Assembly (NCBI GenBank): GCA_913775715.1
Contig: CAJYMC010000007.1
Coordinates: forward strand, 806,001-870,000
Direction of reading: 5' to 3'
DNA length: 64,000 nucleotides
Source of the DNA: an uncultured Exiguobacterium sp.
GTDB taxonomy: Bacteria; Bacillota; Bacilli; Exiguobacteriales; Exiguobacteriaceae
This document shows, one piece after another, positions 42,268 to 49,916 of this stretch. The notes under the pieces are model-generated. The model was not told where the DNA came from and made no database searches. It worked only from the letters and a program-made list of their open reading frames with translations. How positions within the stretch are numbered: position 1 is the stretch's first letter; every line of letters begins with the position of its first letter. A program made the translations under genes and the position numbers.

Positions 42268-42299
42268 GAAAAGCCCTTGCTCATGGAGCAGGGGCTTCG
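42268..42299. terminator. Shared terminator between the DUF4129-like and HxlR genes
   Basis: AAGCCCTTGCTC pairs with GAGCAGGGGCTT; the T run is on the minus strand. The HxlR stop lies in the loop. Confidence 0.75.
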
Positions 42300-42631
42300 T
42301 CGCATAATGTCCGCATCAATTGGTTGCGTGGTGTCGTCGCGAGTCCCCAGTCGCAAATCGCATCAAGGAGCGGAATCAAGGAGACCCCTTTCTCGCTCAA
42401 GGCATACTCGACGCGAGGTGGAATTTCCGGATAGACGGTCCGCGTAATCAAGCCATCTTGTTCGAGTTGCTTCAGTTGCTGTGTCAGCGTCTTCGGTGAG
42501 ACGTCCTGGATATAACGCTCGAGTGTATTAAACCGTACCGCACCTTCCTCATGCAGCTCGTACAAGATCATCACTTTCCACTTGCCTTGAATCTGACGCA
42601 TCGTCGCATCGAACTCATTTAAATACGGCAT
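42281..42631 (-). CDS. HxlR family transcriptional regulator
   Basis: 116 residues, a single winged helix: GKWKVMILYELHEEG, DVSPKTLTQQLKQLEQDGLITR, YALSEKG. Divergent from an SDR gene, which it probably controls; HxlR members sense aldehydes, thiol stress or quinones. The TTACC-AAAA-GGTAA repeat in the gap is a candidate site. Confidence 0.9.
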   Translation of the reverse strand: MPYLNEFDATMRQIQGKWKVMILYELHEEGAVRFNTLERYIQDVSPKTLTQQLKQLEQDGLITRTVYPEIPPRVEYALSEKGVSLIPLLDAICDWGLATTPRNQLMRTLCDEAPAP

Positions 42632-42644
42632 ACCGTCCCCTCCC

Positions 42645-42658
42645 TTACCAAAAGGTAA
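42645..42658. promoter_or_regulatory. Inverted repeat between HxlR and SDR genes
   Basis: TTACC-AAAA-GGTAA at 42645-42658, upstream of both starts. A second AAGT-GCGT-ACTT lies just right of it. Confidence 0.4.
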
Positions 42659-42745
42659 CCGACTGACCTAAAAGTGCGTACTTCTCGGATTGGTTTCCCT
42701 CTGTTATCTTCAATCTATCATACCAAATAATAAGGAGACGATATC

Positions 42746-43468
42746 ATGAAAACAGGATTCATTGCCATCACAGGTGCTACGTCAGGAATCGGGCATGCGA
42801 TTGCGCGAACGTTCATTCAGAAGGGGTACCGCGTCTTATTGCTCGGACGCCGGATTGACCGTCTTGAAAGCCTTGCTTCAGACGATGTCTTGATTCGCCA
42901 AGTCGCAGCCACCGACCGAGCAGCCCTCGATGCTGCTTTAGCAGACGCGACGGAAGCGTTCGGACCGGTCGAAGCCATCATTAATAATGCAGGACGGATG
43001 TTACTCGGTCAAATCGAGACACAAGACGCGGAAGAATGGGAAGAGATGTTTGATGTCAACGCACTCGGTGTCTTACACGGCATGCAAGCCGTCCTTCCGT
43101 CGATGGTGGAGCGCAAGACCGGCACGATCATCAACATCAGCTCGATTGCCGGTAAAAAGACGTTCGCCGACCACGCCGCGTACGTCGGCACGAAATTCGC
43201 CGTCCACGCGATGAGTGAGAACGTTCGAAGTGAAGTCGCGTCCCATGGCGTTCGTGTCATGACGATCGCACCAGGGGTCGTCGAGACGGAATTACTTGGT
43301 CATACGACAAGTGACGTCATTAAAGACGGCTATAACGAATGGAAACAGTCGATCGACGGTGGACTTGATCCGCAAATCGTCGCGGATACTGTCTTATTCG
43401 CCTTCGAGCAACCACAACACGTCAATATCCGAGAAATCGTCTTAGCTCCGACGAAGCAACTCGATTGA
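42746..43468 (+). CDS. SDR family oxidoreductase
   Basis: 240 residues. TGATSGIG near residue 10, NNAG near 82, Ser in INISSIAG and YVGTK catalytic pair near 149-153. Short-chain dehydrogenase of the YdfG/serine-dehydrogenase-like kind. AAGGAGACG precedes ATG 42746. Likely controlled by the divergent HxlR regulator. Confidence 0.92.
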   Translation: MKTGFIAITGATSGIGHAIARTFIQKGYRVLLLGRRIDRLESLASDDVLIRQVAATDRAALDAALADATEAFGPVEAIINNAGRMLLGQIETQDAEEWEEMFDVNALGVLHGMQAVLPSMVERKTGTIINISSIAGKKTFADHAAYVGTKFAVHAMSENVRSEVASHGVRVMTIAPGVVETELLGHTTSDVIKDGYNEWKQSIDGGLDPQIVADTVLFAFEQPQHVNIREIVLAPTKQLD

Positions 43469-43473
43469 CGAAT

Positions 43474-43526
43474 AATAGACCGAAGCGCTCGGAAGTAATT
43501 AATCTTCCAAGTACTTCGGTCTATTT
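43474..43526. terminator. Long hairpin after the SDR gene
   Basis: AATAGACCGAAG pairs with CTTCGGTCTATT; an inner GGAAG-CTTCC stem extends it. Confidence 0.78.
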
Positions 43527-43536
43527 CATTCAAGCG

Positions 43537-44060
43537 TTATTTTGCGAAATGACTCTGTTCAATTGTCTGAAAGATTGATTGATAAACTTGTAGTTGTTCC
43601 GAACGATTCGGTCGTTCGATCCCCTCACCAAACAACCAGATTGTCTCTTGTGTACCATCATAGAACATACCAGCCGCAAACGTCGGATTCGGTACCGAAA
43701 TGCCCTCCTCATAGGAAAGGTTGGGATCAAGAAACGGTTCGACTGATTTTTGGGAGCCGATAAAGAAGAACGGAATACGCGCCTTCCGGTAGACAGTAGC
43801 ATACTTTCGTTCTGCTGCTTCTTCGAGATAGCTCGGCATGATCATGACGGCATCATATCGTTGGGTGATTCTTCAGATATCATCGCTCGCAGTTCAATCT
43901 CATGAAATCGAGGTTCACCTTGAAGTACCGGAGCATGACCTACGACAGCGATGTCGAGGTCGACGGATTTCGCAGCCGGTGTTACCGATGGTTTTTGAAG
44001 TAGACATACAGTAAAGAGAATACTTAAAGCAATTAAGGTCATGACGGTTTTCTGTCTCAT
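43537..44060 (-). pseudogene. Frameshifted secreted-protein gene
   Basis: Two overlapping frames make one protein if a base is restored near 43867-43874. The upstream part (from ATG 44060, SD GGAGG) has a signal peptide (VMTLIALSILFTVCLL) and ends after AMISEE; the downstream part continues ITQRYDAVMIMPSYLEEAAERK and YRKARIPFFFIGSQKS to the normal end at 43537. One extra A in GAAGAATC would rejoin them to about 174 residues. The middle recalls a periplasmic-binding-protein or TRAP-like fold. Either a real mutation or a sequencing error. Confidence 0.68.
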
Positions 44061-44181
44061 CTGATCCTCCATGATTTCCTCATATTAGGTGTGTGACCTA
44101 GTACCTTTATACCATAGAAAAGAGCGGATATTTTTTTGTAAAAAAAGGGGAATCACAGGAATAAAGTATCACAATTCATAC

Positions 44182-44213
44182 AAAAAAAGACTCCCTAAAC
44201 GGAGTCTTTTTTT
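44182..44213 (-). terminator. Terminator of the 36-residue protein gene
   Basis: AAAGACTCC pairs with GGAGTCTTT, flanked by A and T runs, so able to work in both directions. Confidence 0.82.
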
Positions 44214-44322
44214 ACTTTTCAGTATCAATTTTCGAAGCTTTACGTGCAATGACGACAATAAAGACGATGGCACCGACAGGAATCACGAGCGGCATCCAGT
44301 CGAGGATATACTGTGCGTTCAT
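44212..44322 (-). CDS. 36-residue single-pass membrane protein
   Basis: ATG 44322 to TAA 44212-44214. AGGGGGGATACG directly precedes the ATG, a strong ribosome site. The protein starts MNAQYILDWMPLVIPV, has one helix about residues 11-26 and a basic-acidic tail ARKASKIDTEK. A dedicated terminator follows at once, which argues for a real gene. Family unknown. Confidence 0.7.
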   Translation of the reverse strand: MNAQYILDWMPLVIPVGAIVFIVVIARKASKIDTEK

Positions 44323-44385
44323 CGTATCCCCCCTTACCTAGCAAGCTATAAGCGTAGCATATGCCAATTGCTGGAGAGTTGCAAG

Positions 44386-44712
44386 TCACAGTCGGGGCAG
44401 GAGTGCGTTGGTGATCGAATAATAGATTAAAATGCTCGTCGAGAGTGTATAGCTGATGAAGAGAAGTGGCGTGAATTTAGGTTTCATACGCCGTTCAATC
44501 AGGCGTAACGAACCGATGGTGACAACGAGAGCGATGATCGGGCTAAAGCCGAACACGACGATATCCAATGATGTCACGACATCTTCAGGAAACACGAGAT
44601 GAAAGACAAAAAGTGAGAATAAGTACCAAGATGTATAGGATAGACAAACGAAGGAAAGAAAAGCAGCTAACTTTCGTTTCCCGTTTTGTTGACTTTTTTC
44701 CATCTGTTGCAT
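44386..44712 (-). CDS. Three-helix membrane protein, unknown function
   Basis: 108 residues: charged N terminus, then hydrophobic segments LAAFLSFVCLSYTSWYLFSLFV, IVVFGFSPIIALVVTIGSL and LLFISYTLSTSILIYYSI. AGGAGG lies 6 bases before the ATG. Two palindromes lie upstream. Confidence 0.7.
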   Translation of the reverse strand: MQQMEKSQQNGKRKLAAFLSFVCLSYTSWYLFSLFVFHLVFPEDVVTSLDIVVFGFSPIIALVVTIGSLRLIERRMKPKFTPLLFISYTLSTSILIYYSITNALLPRL

Positions 44713-44728
44713 GTCGTTCCTCCTACAT

Positions 44729-44790
44729 AAGTATCAGATACTTTTAATAGTAACTGGAACTTATCGCTTAAAATATTCAAATATGAATAT
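44729..44790. promoter_or_regulatory. Two palindromes upstream of the 44712 gene
   Basis: AAGTATC-A-GATACTT at 44729-44743 and ATATTCA-AATA-TGAATAT at 44773-44790. Between the end of the WYL regulator gene and the membrane-protein start. Confidence 0.45.
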
Positions 44791-44825
44791 CCGACAAAAA
44801 ACGACAAAAATTTAATGGAGATATG

Positions 44826-44861
44826 AAAAAAAGCAAGATCCACGGTCGCGTGAACCTTGCT
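44826..44861 (-). terminator. Terminator of the WYL regulator gene
   Basis: AGCAAG, CACG pairs with CGTG and CTTGCT in an interrupted stem, with seven T on the minus strand. Confidence 0.78.
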
Positions 44862-44868
44862 GATCCTA

Positions 44869-45873
44869 TTAGGATGAGGTCGTTTTAGCTTGATACATCG
44901 TCGCAAGACCGAGAACCTTAGTCTTAAACGCTTCACGTCTTTCACTAGGGGCGATGATTTCAGCCTGATTGCCGAACTGAATCAACCACATCATGAACCC
45001 TTCTGAGAACAGCGCGTCGACTTTGACTTCAAACCAGTCCGCGTCGAGACGGCGACAACGAATATCGGTCCCAAAACGATCAACGACGGTCGGCATCAGA
45101 CTCTCCTGGAACTTCAGCGTCAACTGCTCATTTTCTCCCCCATACATGTTAAACATGTTACTAAGATAACTTGGCTCAACTTGAACCGGTTCTTCCATCG
45201 GTTCGAATAGTTTACAGTCGACGATCCGATCAACCCGATAGGTCCGGATCTCCGCGATGCGTTCATCGCGCCCAATCAAATAATAATTTCCGTTATCCAT
45301 CAATAGATGAGCCGGAGAGACGAGATAATGCTCACCGTCTTTTCGTAACTCGAACTTCCGCGTCCGCTCATTGAATTTACCTTGATACTGGAAGCTGATG
45401 ATTACACCATCGCTGATTGCTTTCTGAATCGTATCAATTGACCGAGACGTCATTCCTTTCGGTTTTTTGACAGTATGTAGCACGGGCTGCAGTGAATCCG
45501 CCATCTTGTCACTCGTAAGGGATTGAATCGTCTTGACGAGCGCAGCCGTTTCACTTTCTGAGATGAACTTCGCGCTAGCGATCGCATCGACGAGCAATCG
45601 GAGTTGATGATGCTCGAATGGACGACTGACGAGATGATACGGAATAGCTAAGCCATTCTTTGTCTCCTCTGCCACGACATCAAAACCTGATTTGGCAAGT
45701 GCCGCAATATCATCCTTCAATGATTTTCGGGATAACTTCTCGATCAAACCTCGTTTCGAAAGCTCTATGCTCAATTCTTCGAGCGTCAACGTATGATCTT
45801 CATCCGACTGACGCTCAAAGATTTCTCGTACAGCAAGTAAACGGTCACGGTTCGTTAATTTTTCATTTGACAC
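44869..45873 (-). CDS. WYL-domain transcriptional regulator (DeoR/YafY-like)
   Basis: 334 residues from GTG 45873, 7 bases after GAGG. N-terminal winged helix (LTLEELSIELSKRGLIEKLSRKSLKDDIAALAKSGF), then a WYL domain (YLVSPAHLLMDNGNYYLIGRDE, YRVDRI) and a C-terminal WCX-type part. WYL domains bind nucleic acid or nucleotides and control stress or repair genes. Divergent from an alpha/beta hydrolase; a palindrome lies between. Confidence 0.9.
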   Translation of the reverse strand: MSNEKLTNRDRLLAVREIFERQSDEDHTLTLEELSIELSKRGLIEKLSRKSLKDDIAALAKSGFDVVAEETKNGLAIPYHLVSRPFEHHQLRLLVDAIASAKFISESETAALVKTIQSLTSDKMADSLQPVLHTVKKPKGMTSRSIDTIQKAISDGVIISFQYQGKFNERTRKFELRKDGEHYLVSPAHLLMDNGNYYLIGRDERIAEIRTYRVDRIVDCKLFEPMEEPVQVEPSYLSNMFNMYGGENEQLTLKFQESLMPTVVDRFGTDIRCRRLDADWFEVKVDALFSEGFMMWLIQFGNQAEIIAPSERREAFKTKVLGLATMYQAKTTSS

Positions 45874-45909
45874 TACGCATCCTCATTTCCTAAGTCACAA
45901 TGGTTTGGT

Positions 45910-45925
45910 TATACTTTACAGTATA
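45910..45925. promoter_or_regulatory. Palindrome between WYL regulator and hydrolase
   Basis: TATACT-TTAC-AGTATA overlaps probable -10 elements of both divergent genes. Candidate autoregulatory site. Confidence 0.45.
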
Positions 45926-45986
45926 CATGAAAACGAAAATGAGATTAACAATAATATGGTAAATATTAAGAGATAGGAGAATTTGG

Positions 45987-46838
45987 ATGCATTACATCGC
46001 AGAATGGAACGGTCAGCGTTTTGATTATCGAGATAGTGGAAATGGTCCAGTCATTCTTTTAATTCATGGCACGCAATCGGATTACCGGGAAGTCTATCAT
46101 GTCGAAAAATTAATTGCGGCAGGATATCGTGTCATCGTACCATCGCGTCCGGGGTACGGAAGAACACCACTTGAGCTTGCAGACAGTCCAGAGGTACTCG
46201 CTTCATTTTATGCCGGCTGGCTTGCGTCCCGTCAAATCGAGCATTATACAGTGTATGGCATCTCAGCCGGTGGACCGACGGCCATCGCGCTTGCTGGAAT
46301 GGATACAGGCGTACATGCCCTCGTCCTAGCGTGTGCGATGACGCATCGGATTTTGCTTCCATACCATCGCCTACTCGCCCAACCGGTTTTGCAACGTCCT
46401 TTGCAGTTCATTCAATGGGGACTTTGGACGTATGTGAAGGATAAGATTCGGAAGTTTCCTGAAGAAGCAGCAGTCCGGATGGTCGAGATGACGAGTCTCT
46501 TACCACGCGAAACGATCCGTACCCACATTAGCGAGACGGATGCTTCGTTGTTGTACGAGGTTGGTCTTCAAAACGGTCCGGGACGGGGCGTATTGTTCGA
46601 CATCACGCAAGACTTAGGGCGAGAGCGACTCGAAGCAGTTACGTGTCCGGTATTGATCGTCCATTCGAAGTCAGACCGTGCTGTGCCGTTCGAACATGCA
46701 GAACACGCACGACGGAATATTCCTCACGCGCAGTTCATCGAATCAAAGAGTCCCGGTCATCTCATCTGGATTGGTCCGTCCGCGCGTCGGGATGAACGCA
46801 TGATTGAACGATTCATCGCCTTCAATCAGATGACTTGA
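45987..46838 (+). CDS. Alpha/beta hydrolase
   Basis: 283 residues. LLIHGTQSD near residue 27, nucleophile in GISAGGP near residue 95, acid Asp in HSKSDRAVP, and catalytic His in KSPGHLIW. Cytoplasmic hydrolase of unknown substrate. Its 3' end overlaps the convergent gene by 13 bases. Confidence 0.9.
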   Translation: MHYIAEWNGQRFDYRDSGNGPVILLIHGTQSDYREVYHVEKLIAAGYRVIVPSRPGYGRTPLELADSPEVLASFYAGWLASRQIEHYTVYGISAGGPTAIALAGMDTGVHALVLACAMTHRILLPYHRLLAQPVLQRPLQFIQWGLWTYVKDKIRKFPEEAAVRMVEMTSLLPRETIRTHISETDASLLYEVGLQNGPGRGVLFDITQDLGRERLEAVTCPVLIVHSKSDRAVPFEHAEHARRNIPHAQFIESKSPGHLIWIGPSARRDERMIERFIAFNQMT

Positions 46839-47494
46839 AGCCGAAGTCGCATCTTCAACTTTTCGTCGTCCTCCTCGATCGCGACCAGTCCCCGGTTCGT
46901 CAATTCACCGATGGCACGACGTGTCCGGTCTTGGTTGAGGCGGGCGCAGCGTGCAATCTCGGCGATTCCCATTCGGCACGATAATTGATTGGCCTTAATC
47001 TTTGATGAAGGCTTCGCGACGGAACGTTGCAAAAGTCGCCAAAAGACGTGACGGGCATCTTCCGACAGGGCATAGGCATTCTTCTCGATCACCGGTGGCA
47101 TGTAACGAACATCTTCTCGAATTCGGCGAATCAGATAGAGACTGAGCCATTCTTCAAGTTCCGCTTGGATCCGTGAGAACTCGAACCACCAGAGCTGCTC
47201 GAGTGCCTCCTCTTCTTTCGTCGCCAGTTGCCAGCTGACAGGAATCTCATCAAACTCTTCATCAAGCCAATCTTCATAATCGAGCGCCGTCTCATATAAG
47301 ACCTGTGATGGAACTTGTTCGAGTGACGTCCGATGTTTATAAATATCAAAGCTCATCCGCCGAAAATGTTCGACGGATGCAGCCACTTGGCTCAAATGAA
47401 TCAATTGTTTCGTAATAAGGCGCGCTAGTCCATCCATCTCAAGATGGATGGCATATAAGTGTTTTTCTAGCGCTATGAGCGTACTTCTCTCCAT
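46826..47494 (-). CDS. Hypothetical protein with C-terminal winged helix
   Basis: 222 residues. Helical, acidic first part (DYEDWLDEEFDEIPVSW), then from about residue 165 a winged-helix pattern (MGIAEIARCARLNQDRTRRAIGELTNRGLVAIEED). Probably a DNA-binding regulator; family not recognised. Confidence 0.7.
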   Translation of the reverse strand: MERSTLIALEKHLYAIHLEMDGLARLITKQLIHLSQVAASVEHFRRMSFDIYKHRTSLEQVPSQVLYETALDYEDWLDEEFDEIPVSWQLATKEEEALEQLWWFEFSRIQAELEEWLSLYLIRRIREDVRYMPPVIEKNAYALSEDARHVFWRLLQRSVAKPSSKIKANQLSCRMGIAEIARCARLNQDRTRRAIGELTNRGLVAIEEDDEKLKMRLRLQVI

Positions 47495-47639
47495 TCGACC
47501 GTTCCTCCCCTAGTTGTTTTTCGTCTTCTTGTCTTTTTCCGCAAATCTCCCATTCAAAACCAATTGTGAGCATATCGGTGTATTGACAGTGAAGTTTGGA
47601 ATAGAATAAAACAATCGAATTCAAAAGGAGATGCACGAT

Positions 47640-48176
47640 ATGTATACGATTTTTGGTAGCTCACGAAAAGGAAACAGTGAATGGCTCGGGGAACAAGCGT
47701 TGAAAGGAATCCCTCATGTTGCTGTTGATTTGGCAAACGTCTCGATTCAGCCGATCGAAGACCGCCGTCATCACGGTGGCTTTTTGCCGATTGGCGATGA
47801 CTATCGCCGAATCGTCGAAAAGATGCTTGAACACGATGACATCCTGTTCATCACTCCGATTTACTGGTACTCGATGTCGACGAAGATGAAATTATTCATC
47901 GACCGATTCAGCGAGTCACTGCGCGACGAAGAACTTGACTTCAAAAGCCGGATGGCGGGGAAACGATTCCACTTGATTGCGGTCGGAGGAGATAATCCAC
48001 TCGTCAAAGGACAAGCGCTCGTCAAGCAGTTTGAGCATATCGCATCATTCCTTGGCGCAACGCTTGAAACAGCGATTCTTGCCGAAGGGAATGCACCAGG
48101 TGAGGTCGAGCACGATAAAGAAGCGATTGCGGCAATCGAGGCGTTTCGTGAAAAAATGGCAGGAGCACGTGTTTAA
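47640..48176 (+). CDS. Flavodoxin-like NAD(P)H-dependent FMN reductase
   Basis: 178 residues from ATG 47640; AAAGGAG is 9 bases away. FGSSRKGNSEWLG is the FMN phosphate loop, and LFITPIYWYSMSTKMKLFIDR is the conserved flavin-binding strand of this family (iron-sulfur flavoprotein and azoreductase relatives). Reduces quinones, azo compounds or flavin. Probably single-gene. Confidence 0.88.
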   Translation: MYTIFGSSRKGNSEWLGEQALKGIPHVAVDLANVSIQPIEDRRHHGGFLPIGDDYRRIVEKMLEHDDILFITPIYWYSMSTKMKLFIDRFSESLRDEELDFKSRMAGKRFHLIAVGGDNPLVKGQALVKQFEHIASFLGATLETAILAEGNAPGEVEHDKEAIAAIEAFREKMAGARV

Positions 48177-48255
48177 GCATTGTTCGTGAAGGGAAATAAC
48201 TGAAGCAGAGCGCACGACTATCTAGCGTACGACTCAATTCAGGAGGTGGTCAGCC

Positions 48256-48573
48256 ATGTTCGCATCTAAAAAACGATCGAATCGCAAGTGGAAACAACTG
48301 ACTTCACGCCAGCATATCCTTCATTTGGAACATCTGTATCAATCACGAGAAGAGACGATTGTTCGTGATCGCCTTTCCTTACAACACATCATGGAACGCG
48401 CCGTCCGGACAGGACAGACGGTCCATGTCCGCTTGAAACAACTCGATACGGTATCTGGTTCGATCCAAGCGATTTTTCATGATCGCGGAACGATCGAACT
48501 CGTCACATCGACAGGTATGCGCCGGATGGTGCGAGCGTCGGACGTCATCGACATTGAGTGGAAGACAACCTAA
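48256..48573 (+). CDS. YolD-like small protein
   Basis: 105 residues, basic N terminus. The C-terminal half (VRLKQLDTVSGSIQAIFHDRGTIELVTSTGMRRMVRASDVIDIEW) matches the beta-barrel pattern of the YolD-like family, often linked to DNA-repair polymerase (DinB/UvrX) genes. None is nearby. AGGAGGTGG lies upstream of ATG 48256. Confidence 0.62.
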   Translation: MFASKKRSNRKWKQLTSRQHILHLEHLYQSREETIVRDRLSLQHIMERAVRTGQTVHVRLKQLDTVSGSIQAIFHDRGTIELVTSTGMRRMVRASDVIDIEWKTT

Positions 48574-48581
48574 CAGCATTC

Positions 48582-48611
48582 AACCCCTTCTCGATTAGAG
48601 GAGGGGTTTTG
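48582..48611. terminator. Terminator between convergent genes
   Basis: AACCCCTTCTC pairs with GAGGAGGGGTT, followed by TTTT. Confidence 0.82.
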
Positions 48612-48613
48612 GT

Positions 48614-48913
48614 TTACATGAGTCCTTTACCACCGAGTGGGTGGTCTTCGAGCACACGTTCAACATGCTCGAGCAACGGGCGTGCTTGTTCAATCAACTG
48701 TCGTGTCACCGGTAACGCTAAGGACGCATGGTGGGCACCGGCATCCGTCCAAATTTCGCGGACATGCAAGACATCCGGCTCGTCAGAACTACTGATGATG
48801 TAGTGCAGACAACTCGGATGAGTCGCAAGAGAAGCCGCAGCTTCAAGCAACAGGGCAATGACGTTGTCGCGTTGTCCGGATTGAGTCGTAAACGTCGTCC
48901 ATAATCCGTACAT
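48614..48913 (-). CDS. ABM-domain (quinol monooxygenase-like) protein
   Basis: 99 residues from ATG 48913, which overlaps the YCII gene's TGA by one base. Antibiotic-biosynthesis-monooxygenase fold, as in YgiN: MYGLWTTFTTQSGQRDNVIALLLEAA at the start and REIWTD in the middle. Small dimeric oxygenase without cofactor; substrate unknown. A longer N terminus is open but unlikely. Confidence 0.75.
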   Translation of the reverse strand: MYGLWTTFTTQSGQRDNVIALLLEAAASLATHPSCLHYIISSSDEPDVLHVREIWTDAGAHHASLALPVTRQLIEQARPLLEHVERVLEDHPLGGKGLM

Positions 48914-49275
48914 CAAGAAGTACTTAACGGACGGACTTCTGCGCGCCACCCGTATGTTTCCCCTTCTGCGACTTGAGTCGTCGGATGAAGAGAAGCCAGT
49001 TCCATCGCTTGATCCAAATCACGTGCTTCAAAGACGATCAAACTGCCGATTTGCTCCCCATGCGAGCGATCCGGTTCATCATTCGTCTGCACAACACCAT
49101 CTCGCCAGTAGAATGCATGAGTTGTTAAACCGGGATACCAGTCTGATAAGACGTTGACTCGCTCATTGAACGTATTCATCAATTCATCACAACGGGACAT
49201 TAAGGTGTCAATTTCTTCCTTCGATAAGGCATCCATCCGTTCTGCGTCATAATAACCGGTATATAAGAATTGCAT
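48913..49275 (-). CDS. YCII-related domain protein
   Basis: 120 residues from ATG 49275 with GAGGAGGAAAG upstream. YCII/DGPF-like fold: MQFLYTGYYDAERMDALSKEE at the start and LIVFEARDLDQAMELASLHP in the second half. Often fused or linked to oxygenases or sigma factors. Coupled to the ABM gene. Confidence 0.78.
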   Translation of the reverse strand: MQFLYTGYYDAERMDALSKEEIDTLMSRCDELMNTFNERVNVLSDWYPGLTTHAFYWRDGVVQTNDEPDRSHGEQIGSLIVFEARDLDQAMELASLHPTTQVAEGETYGWRAEVRPLSTS

Positions 49276-49324
49276 CGTCTTTCCTCCTCTCCACTTTCCC
49301 ATTCCCTTCCAAGAGAAGGCTAAA

Positions 49325-49361
49325 CAAAAACCTCCTGGCTCTAGACTGAGAAACAGGAGGC
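49325..49361 (-). terminator. Terminator of the YflT-type gene
   Basis: CCTCCTG pairs with CAGGAGG, with five T on the minus strand. Confidence 0.78.
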
Positions 49362-49368
49362 TTACGTA

Positions 49369-49830
49369 TCATTCATCTTTTAACTTTACGTTTTGGTCCG
49401 CGGGTAACGTCGTCGTCGTTTCCTCATCTTCGAGTTTCGGAACACCGGCACCGTAATCGGTTGCTTCATCCGTCACGTAAGACGCCGCAAACGCTGGATT
49501 CAGTAAATCGGACTTCGAACCGACGATGACGATCCGACCGTGCCGGACTTCATCTTCTAAGTCCTCGGCGACATCTTTTGTCATGCCGAGCTCAGACAAC
49601 TGCGCAATCCGGTCATTTCGGTTACTGCGGACGGCTGACAGTAATGTCTCGAAGAACGACTTCTTCGTCACACGATACGGTAACGTCTGCGTATCATTTG
49701 CGATGCGTTCCGCGAGTTCTTCGTCTTTCGCAAAGATGTAAATCTGTTTATTCGAATAGCCACTTGATTTGAGGCTCGTCACTTCTGCGTCGACAGCGGT
49801 CATGTTTCGCACGATGCGTGTTTCAAGCAT
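49369..49830 (-). CDS. General stress protein, YflT/GSP17M-like
   Basis: 153 residues. N-terminal YflT domain (ETRIVRNMTAVDAEVTSLKSSGYSNKQIYIFAKDEE), which defines GSP17M-type stress proteins, and an acidic C terminus. GGAGAGGG precedes the ATG. A sigma-B promoter lies 45-70 bases upstream, in accord with the family's regulation in bacilli. Confidence 0.85.
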   Translation of the reverse strand: MLETRIVRNMTAVDAEVTSLKSSGYSNKQIYIFAKDEELAERIANDTQTLPYRVTKKSFFETLLSAVRSNRNDRIAQLSELGMTKDVAEDLEDEVRHGRIVIVGSKSDLLNPAFAASYVTDEATDYGAGVPKLEDEETTTTLPADQNVKLKDE

Positions 49831-49873
49831 AAAAATCCCTCTCCTTCATGCAGCAAGCTGCTGATAAGAAGTT

Positions 49874-49898
49874 ATACCCGAAACATAATAGTTGAAAC
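49874..49898 (-). promoter_or_regulatory. Sigma-B promoter of the YflT-type gene
   Basis: Minus strand: GTTTCA (complement 49893-49898), 13-base spacer, GGGTAT (complement 49874-49879). Confidence 0.78.
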
Positions 49899-49916
49899 CT
49901 GAAATTGAAAAATGAA

